Of a DNA stretch of 64,000 nt, positions 34,454 through 44,645 are shown piece after piece. The notes under the pieces were generated by a model. It saw only the letters and a program-made list of their open reading frames with translations, had not been told where the DNA came from and did not search any database. Numbering within the stretch: position 1 is the first letter of the stretch; every line of letters begins with the position of its first letter. Source of the DNA: Paracoccaceae bacterium. GTDB lineage: Bacteria; Pseudomonadota; Alphaproteobacteria; Rhodobacterales; Rhodobacteraceae. The translations under genes and the position numbers were made by a program. The DNA is taken from positions 854,136-918,135 of the forward strand of contig JAWPMR010000001.1 in the NCBI GenBank assembly GCA_033344815.1. Direction: 5' to 3'.

Positions 34454-36418
34454 ATGTCCGACGCAACCACATCCGCCAAAACCTATCCACCATCGCCCCA
34501 AATGGCTGCAAAGGCACATGTAGATGCCGCGAAGTATGAAGAAATGTACGCCGCATCCATTTCGAACCCCGATGCGTTCTGGCGCGAACAAGCCGGGCGC
34601 GTCGACTGGATGCGGCCTTTTACAGAAGTCAGCGACATCAACTTTGATCTGGGATCGGTGTCAATCAATTGGTTTTCTGACGGCACGTTGAATGTCTCCG
34701 CCAATTGCATTGACCGGCATTTGGCGGCACGCGGCGATCAGACTGCAATCATCTGGGAGCCTGACAACCCCGAAGATGGCGCGCTACACATCACCTACAA
34801 CGACCTGCACAAATCCGTTTGCAAAATGGCCAATGTACTCAAGGACCTGGGCGTTACCAAGGGTGATCGGGTGATTATCTATATGCCGATGATCCCAGAG
34901 GCGGCTTATGCCATGTTGGCCTGTGCACGCATTGGCGCGATCCATTCGATTGTCTTTGCCGGTTTCTCGCCGGATGCGCTATCTGCGCGGGTGAATGGAT
35001 CCAAGGCCAAGGTCGTGATCACTGCCGACCATGCCCCTCGCGGGGGGCGCGCGACGCCGCTGAAATCCAATGCAGATCAGGCCTTGCTGCACTGCTCTGA
35101 TCAGGTCAAATGCCTCGTGGTCAAGCGCACGGGAGGACAGACCACATGGGTTGAGGGGCGCGATTACGACTATAATGCGCTAGCGGCTGAGGCCTCGGCG
35201 GACTGCGCGCCCGAGGAAATGGGCGCTGAAGATCCATTGTTCGTGCTCTATACCTCCGGCTCCACCGGGCAACCCAAGGGCGTTGTGCACACCACGGGCG
35301 GTTACATTGTTTACGCCGCAATGACACATGAAATAACCTTCGACTATCACGATGGCGACGTGTTCTGGTGTTCCGCAGATGTCGGCTGGGTTACCGGCCA
35401 CAGCTACATCGTCTATGGACCGCTGGCCAACGGAGCGACCACTGTGATGTTTGAGGGGGTGCCCACCTACCCGGACGCCAGCCGGTTCTGGGAAGTCTGT
35501 GACAAACACAAGGTCAACCAGTTCTATACCGCCCCTACGGCCATTCGCGCGCTGATGGGACAGGGAACGGCGTTTGTCGAGAAATGCGACCTCAGCAGCC
35601 TGCGCTTGCTGGGCACCGTGGGCGAGCCGATCAACCCCGAAGCCTGGAACTGGTACAACGACGTTGTCGGAAAGGGTAAATGCCCCATTGTTGACACCTG
35701 GTGGCAGACCGAAACCGGTGGACATCTGATGACCCCCCTGCCCGGCGCGCATGCCATGAAACCGGGCTCCGCAATGAAGCCGTATTTTGGCATCAAACCT
35801 GTCGTTTTGGAGCCGACCACCGGCGAAGAGATCCATGGCAATGACGTTGAGGGAGTCCTCTGCATCGCCAGCAGCTGGCCGGGCCAGATGCGCACCATCT
35901 GGGGTGATCATGAGCGGTTCGAGAAAACCTATTTCTCAGATTACAAAGGGTACTATTTCACCGGGGACGGATGCAAACGCGACGTGGAAGGGGATTATTG
36001 GATCACCGGGCGGGTTGATGACGTTATCAACGTCTCCGGTCACCGGATGGGCACAGCGGAGGTTGAAAGTGCGCTGGTAGCCCATGCAAAGGTCGCAGAG
36101 GCCGCCGTTGTCGGATACCCGCATGATATCAAGGGACAAGGCATCTATTGCTACGTGACCTTGATGGGCGGAGAGGAACCCTCCGAAGAACTGCGCAAGG
36201 AGTTGCGCAGTTGGGTACGCGCCGAAATCGGACCCATTGCAAGCCCGGATCTGATCCAATGGGCCCCGGGCCTGCCGAAAACCCGGTCGGGCAAAATCAT
36301 GCGTCGGATCCTGCGCAAGATCGCGGAGAATGATTTTGGCGCGCTTGGTGATACATCGACACTCGCCGACCCCTCGGTTGTGGATGATCTGATCGAGAAC
36401 CGGATGACCAAGACCTGA
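34454..36418 (+). CDS. acs: Acetyl-CoA synthetase
   Basis: Makes acetyl-CoA from acetate, ATP and CoA through acetyl-AMP. The 654-residue length is typical. Motifs include the AMP-loop '[11 protein letters not shown]', '[12 protein letters not shown]', '[20 protein letters not shown]' and the regulatory lysine in '[11 protein letters not shown]', which is acetylated in other bacteria to switch the enzyme off. GGGAGGAG lies about 8 nt before ATG 34454. It is monocistronic. Confidence 0.97.
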   Translation: MSDATTSAKTYPPSPQMAAKAHVDAAKYEEMYAASISNPDAFWREQAGRVDWMRPFTEVSDINFDLGSVSINWFSDGTLNVSANCIDRHLAARGDQTAIIWEPDNPEDGALHITYNDLHKSVCKMANVLKDLGVTKGDRVIIYMPMIPEAAYAMLACARIGAIHSIVFAGFSPDALSARVNGSKAKVVITADHAPRGGRATPLKSNADQALLHCSDQVKCLVVKRTGGQTTWVEGRDYDYNALAAEASADCAPEEMGAEDPLFVLYTSGSTGQPKGVVHTTGGYIVYAAMTHEITFDYHDGDVFWCSADVGWVTGHSYIVYGPLANGATTVMFEGVPTYPDASRFWEVCDKHKVNQFYTAPTAIRALMGQGTAFVEKCDLSSLRLLGTVGEPINPEAWNWYNDVVGKGKCPIVDTWWQTETGGHLMTPLPGAHAMKPGSAMKPYFGIKPVVLEPTTGEEIHGNDVEGVLCIASSWPGQMRTIWGDHERFEKTYFSDYKGYYFTGDGCKRDVEGDYWITGRVDDVINVSGHRMGTAEVESALVAHAKVAEAAVVGYPHDIKGQGIYCYVTLMGGEEPSEELRKELRSWVRAEIGPIASPDLIQWAPGLPKTRSGKIMRRILRKIAENDFGALGDTSTLADPSVVDDLIENRMTKT

Positions 36419-36447
36419 TGCAATAGATATCCCCCCAACGGTCGGAT

Positions 36448-36475
36448 CGGCCTTTTCTGAGGCCGGCCTGATTTT
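36448..36475 (+). terminator. Weak terminator-like hairpin after acs
   Basis: CGGCCT and AGGCCG form a 6-bp stem, followed after a few bases by ATTTT. It lies 30 bp past the acs stop. Confidence 0.35.
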
Positions 36476-36609
36476 GCGAAGCGGACGTTGCCGTATGGGT
36501 CGGGTGACAATTCCCTTGCCGCACCGGTGCGGCGTGTTACCTACCAGACTAGAAAACGGGACACAGGTCATGACATCAAGAAACACCGCTTCACTCAGGG
36601 GATCAATTG

Positions 36610-37122
36610 ATGCCGCCTGACACTGGCTTTTTCGTGCCAACACCGGAACGGCAACGTGACCTGCGCAGCGCTTTCGCCTGTTTTGGCACCGGCGTGACTG
36701 TGATCACCACGCAAACATCTGAAGGACCGTTAGGAATAACAGCCAACTCTTTTTCGTCCGTTTCGCTGGAGCCGCCTTTGGTGCTGTGGTCGCCTGCCAT
36801 CGCCGCCCGCCGCCATGACCCCTTTGCCGCTGCAGAGACGTTTTGCATCCACATTCTTGGTGCGGATCAGATGCCGCTTGCACGTCACTTTGCAACCGAA
36901 GGACATGGGTTTGATGCATTCGACTGGACCCCGGGACCCTTAGGGGCACCGAGATTGGAGGGATGTCTGGCAGAGTTTCATTGCAGCAAATATGCCATCC
37001 ACCCTGCGGGCGACCATTCTGTGATACTGGGCGAGATCCACCATGTTTTTCAGGCGGACTCAGAGATACAGGGCCTTTTGTTCAAACGCGGACAGTTTGG
37101 AAATTTCACACCTGATCCGTGA
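36610..37122 (+). CDS. Flavin reductase (HpaC/RutF-type) family protein
   Basis: A 170-residue FMN-binding split-barrel protein: 'LRSAFACFGTGVTVITTQTSEGPLGITANSFSSVSLEPPLVLWSP' (flavin-binding segment), 'HFATEGHGFDAFDWTP' and the C-terminal 'GDHSVILGEIHHVF' with the conserved His. Such proteins supply reduced FMN to a monooxygenase. None is adjacent, although a similar protein is fused into the monooxygenase operon at 57289. ATG 36610 follows AGGGGATC. Confidence 0.88.
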   Translation: MPPDTGFFVPTPERQRDLRSAFACFGTGVTVITTQTSEGPLGITANSFSSVSLEPPLVLWSPAIAARRHDPFAAAETFCIHILGADQMPLARHFATEGHGFDAFDWTPGPLGAPRLEGCLAEFHCSKYAIHPAGDHSVILGEIHHVFQADSEIQGLLFKRGQFGNFTPDP

Positions 37123-37132
37123 TCAGATCGCC

Positions 37133-40100
37133 TCAATAGTCACGTTCAAAGAACAGGCCAATGCCGGTGTTCCCGTCATTCTCAACAGTGCCACGGGCTT
37201 TGAGTGAGTCGGTCAATTCAAGATTGATCGACAACTCGGTTTCCCCACCCCCGGTAAACACATCCGTGTAAATCGTGTCGGTGATGTACTTACCAGCACG
37301 CACGGCGGCCTCCCCATCATCGGTTGTGGTCACGTCGAAATCGTCAAGACCAAAGCCCTTACGCAGATTGCCCACAATCCCCACGCCGCTTTTCCCCGCC
37401 AGGACGGCCACCGCGTTCGCCAGTTGTAGGGCTTGAAACCCGGAAATCTCGCTGAGTTTTCGGCCAAAAAGCAATTGTGACAAGACCTCGTCCTGGGGCG
37501 CTTCTGGGACTGCTTCAAAGGTCACTTCCGGTTCGTCTACCGGTCCATCGAGTACGATGCTTGCCGTCCCATCATCCGTGTCGGACAGTGTCTTAAAACG
37601 AATATAGGGAACAAGATCACCCTGAAACTGGATCGATCCTTCTTCCAGTTCAAATCGCTTCCCAAGAATATCGATCCGGCCGCGCACAAGATCAAACTGA
37701 CCCGCAGAAATCACCCGCGCCGTTGTGCCTGTGACTTCCAACCCGCCCCCGAGTTCCGCATCAACGCCACGGCCACGCACAAATATCTTGTTGGGTGCAG
37801 TGATCTGAAGACCCAGATCATAAACGCTGCCAGCGCCGCCGTTGCCCTGCTCTTCGGGTTCGGGGATGACGCCTGCACGCCCGCGCGTGGTTGTAACGGA
37901 TTGAGGCGCGCCGACATGGGTGATTTCTGGGATTTCCCCGATACTGGTCAATCCCGATGAGGGAACCGAAATCAGCGTCTCGCCGATATCGATTGTACCA
38001 CCGATGCGCGCCCCGCCCGTCAATGGACCCGCGACCGCAATGTCAGCCGTAATCAGTGTTGAATACAAACGCGGATCGGACAGAACCACACTGTTCAGAA
38101 GGATCTTGAGATCGGCGACCAAACTGTTCAGGTTTAGCCCTCCGGCAACTGCGAGTGTGCCACCTGCTTCGACCGCGCCGCCCAGGTCAAGTTGCGCATC
38201 TCCGCCATTGAGATTGATCGTGGTAATTAGATCTGTCAGAGCCAGACGCAAACCAGGGTCTGCAAAGGTGGCCCCGGTCGAGGAAATCGTGCCGGAAATC
38301 GCGTCCAAACCCGGCGCGCCTTTGGCTGTCAGATCAAATTGAGCCTGCCCTTGCAAGCTGCGCGGGGCCAAAAACGGGTCAGACAACCCCAAGGGCACCG
38401 CCCCAATTATACCCAGATCCAGAGTGCCGTCTTCGCCAACGCGGCCTTTTACGCTCGCTTCGGTTCCAGCCGGACCTGTGGCAGCCGTATCAATTTGCCA
38501 GTCCGCCCCATCACGCGCAGCGTCGCCTTCGATTGAAAGCGGTCCTGCAAGTTTCGGAACAAACACGCCAATATCTGGCATAGCCGCGAGGAACGCCACT
38601 GCCGCGTCTGGTCCCGTCGCCAAACCCGCAACGCTGACTTCGGATTGAAACGGTCCGGCGGCGTCCACGTCAACATTGTATCCCGCATCGCTCAACCAAA
38701 CGCGCCCATTGGCATCCAGTGGTCCATTGATTGCTTCAACAAGGGGCTGCACTTCCGGAACCGACAAATCAAATTGAACATCTGTTTCTGGCCCGGTTGC
38801 GACGCCTTTGACAGAAAAGGAACTGTCATATGGCGCGTTCGCGACAACATCAACGGCCCATCCAATTGCGTCCTGCGTGGCTTTGGCATCCAGACTGAGC
38901 GGGCCGGTATATTGCGGTAGCACAAGCGCCACATCATTCAAGCGCGCCAGCACCTTCACATCGCTGGCGTTTGTTTGCAACTTGATGTCGCCTGTGATGT
39001 CGAGTGCATCGTTTTTGAGATCTAGGTCTTGGACAAAAGTGCCTGTTTCATCGCGGCGGGCCTGCAGGGTCAGCGCCGTCACCCCGGCCATCACGGCATC
39101 GGCTTGCGGAATATCGAGTTTCAGATCGCGCGTGGTGCCGCCAATTTTGAGATCGAAGATGCTGCTGAGCGGTGTGATACTGCCCGCCACATCAAGCTGC
39201 GCAGCCCCTGCCAGAGACTGCCCGGCAAGACCGGCAAACCGGGCAAGTTCAGCCGCCTGAACTGACAGATCAATATCCGTTGGAATGCCACCATCGAGGC
39301 CTTGAATGATAACATCCCCCGACAGCCCGTAATCCGCGCCAACAAGCTCTAGGCCGGTAATCCGGATTGGCTCATCCTCGACATAGTCAATATTTGCTTT
39401 GCCTCGGAACTCTTGGCCGAGCGCCTCTGCTGCTTCGGGATCATCCAGCGCCAGCCCGCGTGTTGTGAGGTCAAGATCCCCAAGGAAACGACCAACCGAG
39501 CCCAAATCGCCCTGAAGTGTTCCATCGAGCGCCAGCAACGTGTTTTCAAAACGAATGCCTTCACGCGCGAATTGGGTGATGTCGAAGGCACCCGCAAAGA
39601 CGTCGCCCGACTGTGCGTCATAATCAACGCTCAACTCAATGGATTGAACGGTGGTTTCGACGTCAGATCCGGGCAGCAAAACAGGCTGTCCATCTGCCTG
39701 AGCAATGGTGCCATCCACGTCTATGAATGTGGGCCACTGGTCACTGTTCAGTTTCACCTTTCCGGCCAATTGCACGGCCTTGGCATCAAGCGCGAAATCA
39801 GACACGTCAACCGCCCCGTCAGCGCCCAGCAAAGCGTCTACGTTGAGGGCAACTTTGGTGCCGAAGAAGTCACGCGATTGCGGTGCCACCAGCGCGGTAA
39901 TATCACCACCCAGATTGGCCCGAATGCGCCGATCCGGCTGCGCGCCTTCGACCTCGGACGGCAATGCATTGAGCGTCACCTGCCCGGCCACGCGCTGCAT
40001 CCCATCGGTGGCCAGCCCGATATCAGCGGTAAAATCATCGAGGGGTCCTGTCCCTGCAACCGTCAAATCAATTGATGGCTTGCCGGGCAAGTTCATGGTG

Positions 40101-40750
40101 TGTCCGGCGATACCACCGGGCGCCTCGTCCAGCGCGATGTCGACATTGATCTCAGACCCTTCACGCGCGAAGCTGCCTTTGACGACATAGTTCCCGTCCG
40201 CATCGTCCACCCGTTGGGCCGTCAGATCAATGAACGCCCCCTCGTCATTCAATTGGATCGAGGCCTTTACGCCCAGTGCTGCCGCTGTGCCTACTATTGG
40301 TTCACCAAGATCAATGCGCGTCACTTCGAAGACGTCGATGTTTACCGAGACCGGCAAATCGGGCAGCGCAAAGGGCGCTGCCTCCGCAGAGGGCACTTCG
40401 ACGGTTTCCTCGGCTTCGGGCAAGCGCGGCAAATCCAATGAAGCTGCGCTCAGATTGTTCACTTCAAGCTGTCCGCGCAGCAAGGCAAGCCTGCTCCAGT
40501 TCAGTTTCACATCCTCAAGCGTCAACCAAATGCCCTCATCATCCGCGATGGTCATGCGCTCAAAGGAAGCCTCAGAACTCAGTGCCCCGGCGAAACCGGT
40601 GATTTTCACCTCACGCCCGGCACCCGAAAGCAAGTCCTGAATGGTTCGGGTCAGGAAACCACCGTCGTCCTCGTCATCCTGAGCCGCCCCGCCGATAGGA
40701 ACCAGCAGGAACAGAACGAATAGACCTCTGAGTAACCAACGAAATCGCAT
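37133..40750 (-). CDS. tamB: Translocation and assembly module TamB
   Basis: A 1205-residue inner-membrane-anchored periplasm-spanning protein of the AsmA/TamB superfamily. There is a signal anchor at residues 1-23 ('WLLRGLFVLFLLVPIGGA'). Repetitive beta-groove segments ('...PLSLDAKATQDAIGWAVDVVANAPYDSSFSVKG...') fill the middle. The DUF490 domain is at the C-terminus ('IQFQGDLVPYIRFKTLSDTDDGTASIVLDGPVDEPEVTFEAVPE'), ending 'GIGLFFERDY'. With TamA it helps place outer-membrane proteins and is implicated in lipid transport. The start overlaps the tamA stop (TAATG). Confidence 0.95.
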   Translation of the reverse strand: MRFRWLLRGLFVLFLLVPIGGAAQDDEDDGGFLTRTIQDLLSGAGREVKITGFAGALSSEASFERMTIADDEGIWLTLEDVKLNWSRLALLRGQLEVNNLSAASLDLPRLPEAEETVEVPSAEAAPFALPDLPVSVNIDVFEVTRIDLGEPIVGTAAALGVKASIQLNDEGAFIDLTAQRVDDADGNYVVKGSFAREGSEINVDIALDEAPGGIAGHTMNLPGKPSIDLTVAGTGPLDDFTADIGLATDGMQRVAGQVTLNALPSEVEGAQPDRRIRANLGGDITALVAPQSRDFFGTKVALNVDALLGADGAVDVSDFALDAKAVQLAGKVKLNSDQWPTFIDVDGTIAQADGQPVLLPGSDVETTVQSIELSVDYDAQSGDVFAGAFDITQFAREGIRFENTLLALDGTLQGDLGSVGRFLGDLDLTTRGLALDDPEAAEALGQEFRGKANIDYVEDEPIRITGLELVGADYGLSGDVIIQGLDGGIPTDIDLSVQAAELARFAGLAGQSLAGAAQLDVAGSITPLSSIFDLKIGGTTRDLKLDIPQADAVMAGVTALTLQARRDETGTFVQDLDLKNDALDITGDIKLQTNASDVKVLARLNDVALVLPQYTGPLSLDAKATQDAIGWAVDVVANAPYDSSFSVKGVATGPETDVQFDLSVPEVQPLVEAINGPLDANGRVWLSDAGYNVDVDAAGPFQSEVSVAGLATGPDAAVAFLAAMPDIGVFVPKLAGPLSIEGDAARDGADWQIDTAATGPAGTEASVKGRVGEDGTLDLGIIGAVPLGLSDPFLAPRSLQGQAQFDLTAKGAPGLDAISGTISSTGATFADPGLRLALTDLITTINLNGGDAQLDLGGAVEAGGTLAVAGGLNLNSLVADLKILLNSVVLSDPRLYSTLITADIAVAGPLTGGARIGGTIDIGETLISVPSSGLTSIGEIPEITHVGAPQSVTTTRGRAGVIPEPEEQGNGGAGSVYDLGLQITAPNKIFVRGRGVDAELGGGLEVTGTTARVISAGQFDLVRGRIDILGKRFELEEGSIQFQGDLVPYIRFKTLSDTDDGTASIVLDGPVDEPEVTFEAVPEAPQDEVLSQLLFGRKLSEISGFQALQLANAVAVLAGKSGVGIVGNLRKGFGLDDFDVTTTDDGEAAVRAGKYITDTIYTDVFTGGGETELSINLELTDSLKARGTVENDGNTGIGLFFERDY

Positions 40751-42567
40751 TAAAATGCCTGTCCTATTCCGATGTAAACTTGCCAGGATGACCCATCGTC
40801 ATCCCCTGATGTGGGCACAGCAACGTCAAACCTGATTGGTCCGATCGGCGTGTCATAACGCAATCCCAAACCCGCGCCGCTTTGCCATTCCCCCGAGCCA
40901 TCCGGCAAGGCCTCTGATCCAATATAGCCCGCGTCAAAGAAACCGACATAGCCAAGACTGCCCGCAGTGCGGTAACGCACCTCGGCGGACAGACCCAGGA
41001 ACGACCGCCCGCCAACGATCTGGCCATTGCCAATATCCACGCCGAGTGATTGGTAATCATGGCCACGCACCGTATCGCCGCCACCCGAATAGAACAAGAA
41101 ATCCGCCGGCGCATCTTCGAGGCTCGGGCCAACAACGGATCCCAGCTGTCCGCGCAGGGCAAGGGTCGTGGTTGAGACAGTGCCAAAAGTCCTGTAAACA
41201 CGGGCATCCAATTCTGTCAGAACACCATTGTCAGCGCCATCTACTGCGTAAAATGGTGAGACCTCCGCATCCAGATAAAACCCTTTTCGCGCATCCAGTA
41301 TCTTGTCGCGGTAGTCAAAGGTCGCCCCGGTCGGGAACAGCAGCAAAGTGTACTGGTCTTCGCCAAAGGCATCCCGTGTATTTGCGCGGCGAACCGCCAC
41401 GCCAAATCGATAAGACCTCTGGTCTGACACAATGCGCTCAATGCCCGCGCCAATCGTTGCCTGACGAGAAAAGTAGTTCACTTCGTCTTCCTGCTCGACT
41501 TCGCCGAGAATATAAAGATCCGTGTCTTCATTAAAGGTGGAGGGTCGCTGGTAGCGCGCGCCAAGAAGGAAATCTGTGCCGCCGGTCTCCCCTCCAACGC
41601 CACTGATCTCGGCCTCCAAACGCAACCGCTCCGCCCCGCCAAACAGATTGCGATGCACCCAGAATGCACTCGCGGACAGGCCTTCAATAGTAGACACCTC
41701 GCCCCCGAAACCGAAACGCCGGGGTTTGTCATCTGCCACGCGCGCAGTGATGCCCAACTGATCGCCCGGGCCGACTTCTTCTGCCTCAATCATCGCGACA
41801 GAACTGAACGCGCCCGTGCGGCGCAATCGCCCGGCCGCGTCGGCCAGTTCATCCGGGGAGTAGACAGTTCCGACAGGCAGACCGGCGATTTCGAGGATAC
41901 GTTCGGTGCGCACGGCGCTGTCACCGCTCACTTTGAGATCGCCAAAGCGGAGCTTGGCTCCGGGATCCAGTCGCAATGTAGCATTGAGCGTGCCGTCTGT
42001 ATGCCGCGCAGTGATGGTTTGGCTTTCCAACTTGGCCTTGGCATGACCCTGATCCCGCCACGCCTTGGTGCCGGCGCTTACCGTATCGCGCAGCAGGCTC
42101 AATCGCGCGGTTTCGCCACTCCTGAAGCCTTCCGGCAGGACAGTGCCTTCCGCAACGGGTCCAATATCCGCCGTGCCAAACCGAAAGACTTTGCCAAGAG
42201 TCACGCTGATTTGCGCTGATGTGACACTGCGCGGTGGGGCCACCGAAGTGATGGAGGATGCTTCGCGCCCGTCCAGCGTAATGCCAATAATAGCGCCGTA
42301 GTAACCAAAATCATAAAGGACGGCCAAAACACGTTTGTAATCCGCCTGAGCAATTGCAACCAGTTCCTGAGATGAGACTTCTGTTTCTGCTGCTGCCTGT
42401 TCGATCAACAGCGACCCGCCTTCCAACGCCTCTCGCAAGTCCTCGTCCGCAACCCCTTGCAGGGTTGCCTCAAATGCCAGTGCGGGCAGGCTCAGGCACG
42501 CCGCAGCAACGGCCATGATTGCAAGCCGGACACAGCGCCGAGCGTTGTTTTTTTTAGAAGATCGCAC
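40750..42567 (-). CDS. tamA: Outer-membrane translocation module TamA (BamA/Omp85 family)
   Basis: A 605-residue Omp85 protein with a signal peptide ('LAIMAVAAACLSLPALA'). POTRA-like repeats cover about residues 35-270 ('LRFGDLKVSGDSAVRTERILEIAGLPVGTVYSPDELADAAGRLRRTGAF'). The barrel carries 'GGGDTVRGHDYQSLG', the family's conserved VRGY/F-like loop-6 motif. The terminal strand ends '...IGIGQAF'. GTG 42567 is preceded by GGGGGAAA. It forms an operon with tamB. Confidence 0.95.
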   Translation of the reverse strand: MRSSKKNNARRCVRLAIMAVAAACLSLPALAFEATLQGVADEDLREALEGGSLLIEQAAAETEVSSQELVAIAQADYKRVLAVLYDFGYYGAIIGITLDGREASSITSVAPPRSVTSAQISVTLGKVFRFGTADIGPVAEGTVLPEGFRSGETARLSLLRDTVSAGTKAWRDQGHAKAKLESQTITARHTDGTLNATLRLDPGAKLRFGDLKVSGDSAVRTERILEIAGLPVGTVYSPDELADAAGRLRRTGAFSSVAMIEAEEVGPGDQLGITARVADDKPRRFGFGGEVSTIEGLSASAFWVHRNLFGGAERLRLEAEISGVGGETGGTDFLLGARYQRPSTFNEDTDLYILGEVEQEDEVNYFSRQATIGAGIERIVSDQRSYRFGVAVRRANTRDAFGEDQYTLLLFPTGATFDYRDKILDARKGFYLDAEVSPFYAVDGADNGVLTELDARVYRTFGTVSTTTLALRGQLGSVVGPSLEDAPADFLFYSGGGDTVRGHDYQSLGVDIGNGQIVGGRSFLGLSAEVRYRTAGSLGYVGFFDAGYIGSEALPDGSGEWQSGAGLGLRYDTPIGPIRFDVAVPTSGDDDGSSWQVYIGIGQAF

Positions 42568-42966
42568 GATTTCCCCCGGTTCGGCTATGTCTTATGGATT
42601 GGCATTTGAGGGCAGACTCAAACGAACAACTGACTCGCCATTGCCTCCCTTCTAACGGAAGTCGGGCAACCCGTGCAAACAGCAATAAGCCGTGTCGTCA
42701 CAAACGTTGGACACTGGAAAACAATCACGCAATCCGATCCCGGCTGAATGCGCGGGTCCTCGTGCGACCACCGGGCATCTCAGACTGCGCGTTTCGCAGC
42801 GCGCATAAGTCCAAGGTCGGGTGATGTGAGCATCTGATGAACGCCCACGCGTTGATGCCTTCACGGCGCAAAGCAAAAAGCCTATCGCGCAAATCTGGCA
42901 TTCACAGTCTTGTTTGTTCTTTTTGATTTTGAGCCGTGCGCCTCAAGCAGTTGAACTTACCCGATG
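42568..42966. other. Intergenic region without recognised features
   Basis: About 400 bp between tamA and the DUF3307 gene, both on the minus strand. No gene, RNA or clear terminator was recognised. It must contain the tamA promoter. Confidence 0.5.
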
Positions 42967-43362
42967 TCAGGTCGGGAAATCCGACATAATCCACGCCCAG
43001 ATCATTACCACATAGGTCAGTTGGTGCAGTGCCTGATCCATCCCGCACACACGCCAATAGGCTGCATCCTGCGGTGTCAGATTTTGAACGGACGTATGAC
43101 GCCCTTTCCACCAGTCGATATGAAAATGGATGGCCCATTCCAGCAAGATCACTGGCAGAATGAAGCCAATCTTCGCGCCGATCAGAATAAAGGCGAGCGC
43201 TGATCCCGCGGCATGCACGCCTGCATGCACAAAGCGGCCGAGATGGGCATAGGTATCGCGCCCATCCAGCATAATCCTGGTCTGGAGGAAATAGTCCCCA
43301 AGCATGTGTTTGACCTGAAGCAAGCACATGAGGATCAATATCGTGCCGTAACTTATTACCAA
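42967..43362 (-). CDS. DUF3307 membrane protein
   Basis: A 131-residue membrane protein. The DUF3307 pattern is visible: 'QVKHMLGDYFLQT' near the N-terminus (cf. H-x-L-G-D-F-x-L-Q), 'AHLGRFVHAGVHAAGSALAFILI', 'EWAIHFHIDWWKG' (His-rich helix) and 'MDQALHQLTYVVMIWAW'. Function is unknown; the conserved His/Asp pairs suggest metal or cofactor binding in the membrane. A TTG start at 43362 is supported by AAAGGAG 5-6 nt upstream. Confidence 0.75.
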   Translation of the reverse strand: MVISYGTILILMCLLQVKHMLGDYFLQTRIMLDGRDTYAHLGRFVHAGVHAAGSALAFILIGAKIGFILPVILLEWAIHFHIDWWKGRHTSVQNLTPQDAAYWRVCGMDQALHQLTYVVMIWAWIMSDFPT

Positions 43363-43471
43363 AACAACTCCTTTTCATCCCCCCGCGCCAAACATGACGA
43401 CATACGGGAGGATCAATCTTAAATCCGGCGTCCCCACAGTATCAGACAAAATACATGTCCCACCAAAGGGG

Positions 43472-43506
43472 AAAAAATTTAGTTCCGCGGCATTTCAAAC
43501 CGCGAA
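43472..43506 (-). terminator. Terminator of the agl operon
   Basis: Reading the minus strand, TTCGCGG pairs with CCGCGGAA (one bulged base) around a 9-nt loop and is followed by AAATTTTTT. It starts a few bases past the aglK stop. Confidence 0.65.
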
Positions 43507-43511
43507 TGTAA

Positions 43512-44618
43512 TTAGTTTCGATACAGCAAGGAGCGCCCATTTGCGAACAAATGCACCTTAGAAGGATCCGCCGTCAGTTTTAGCGTCTGCCCGCGCATCT
43601 CTGTGTGGATACCGGCCAATTTCGCGATCACGGTATCAGTATCCGCACTGGAACTGGGCGCCGCAAAATAAAGCTGCGTGACTTCGCCCAGCGCCTCCAC
43701 AATTGTGACTTTATCGGCGAAAGCGTAATCATTGCCTTCTGTGGCAATCATATCCTCCGGGCGGATACCCACATTTACTTTTAGCCCCTTATCGGCTGGT
43801 TGCGTCGGTATATTCGCCTGAAATGTCCCCTGCCCGTCGGTGCAGGAAACGGTGGTAACGGTACCGGTTTCAACGACTTCACCCGCCAGCAGGTTCATCG
43901 CAGGCGAGCCTATGAATTGAGCCACGAATTCATTCTCTGGCCTTTCATAGAGTTCAAGCGGCGAGCCGACCTGCGCGATCCCCTTGTTTGCCAGCACCAC
44001 AATGCGACTGGCCAGGGTCATGGCCTCCACCTGATCGTGAGTCACATAGATCATCGTGGAATTTGGCATGCTTTCCTTGAGCTGCGCAATTTCGATGCGT
44101 GTCGCCACGCGCAAAGAGGCATCCAGATTAGAGAGCGGTTCGTCAAACAGATATACCTTCGGATCGCGCACGATCGAACGCCCGATGGCGACACGCTGGC
44201 GCTGACCGCCAGACAGAGCTTTGGGCAGGCGATCAAGGTATTCATCCAGTTGCAACACTTTGGCCGCACGCCCCACTGCCTCGTCGATTTCAGCGGGCGT
44301 TTTCTTGGCCAGTTTCAGGGCAAAGGCCATGTTGTCGCGCACCGTCATATGCGGATAAAGCGCGTAAGACTGGAACACCATCGCAATGCCGCGTTGTGCA
44401 GGGGGCACATCATTCATGCGGTCCCCGTCAATTTGCAACTCTCCGCCCGTGATTTTTTCCAGACCTGCGATCATCCTGAGCAAGGTCGATTTCCCACAAC
44501 CAGAGGGTCCGACAAAAACAATCAATTCACCGGTTTGGATGTCGAGATTGATGTTTTTGAGTACTTCCACCCCGGCGCCGTAGGATTTTCCCACATCTGT
44601 CAGTTTAAGTTCGGCCAT
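43512..44618 (-). CDS. aglK: ABC transporter ATPase, AglK (MalK-type)
   Basis: A 368-residue ATP-binding subunit of a carbohydrate importer. It has Walker A 'GPSGCGKST' (about residues 37-45), the Q-loop 'AMVFQSYALYPHM', signature 'LSGGQRQRVAIGRS', Walker B 'VYLFDEPLSNLDA' and H-loop 'THDQVEAM'. A C-terminal TOBE/regulatory domain follows from about 235. It is the last gene of the minus-strand operon aglE-aglF-aglG-aglA-aglK and matches the Sinorhizobium aglEFGAK order. Confidence 0.93.
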   Translation of the reverse strand: MAELKLTDVGKSYGAGVEVLKNINLDIQTGELIVFVGPSGCGKSTLLRMIAGLEKITGGELQIDGDRMNDVPPAQRGIAMVFQSYALYPHMTVRDNMAFALKLAKKTPAEIDEAVGRAAKVLQLDEYLDRLPKALSGGQRQRVAIGRSIVRDPKVYLFDEPLSNLDASLRVATRIEIAQLKESMPNSTMIYVTHDQVEAMTLASRIVVLANKGIAQVGSPLELYERPENEFVAQFIGSPAMNLLAGEVVETGTVTTVSCTDGQGTFQANIPTQPADKGLKVNVGIRPEDMIATEGNDYAFADKVTIVEALGEVTQLYFAAPSSSADTDTVIAKLAGIHTEMRGQTLKLTADPSKVHLFANGRSLLYRN

Positions 44619-44645
44619 ATCTTTGTCCCTCCCAAGACGCGGGTC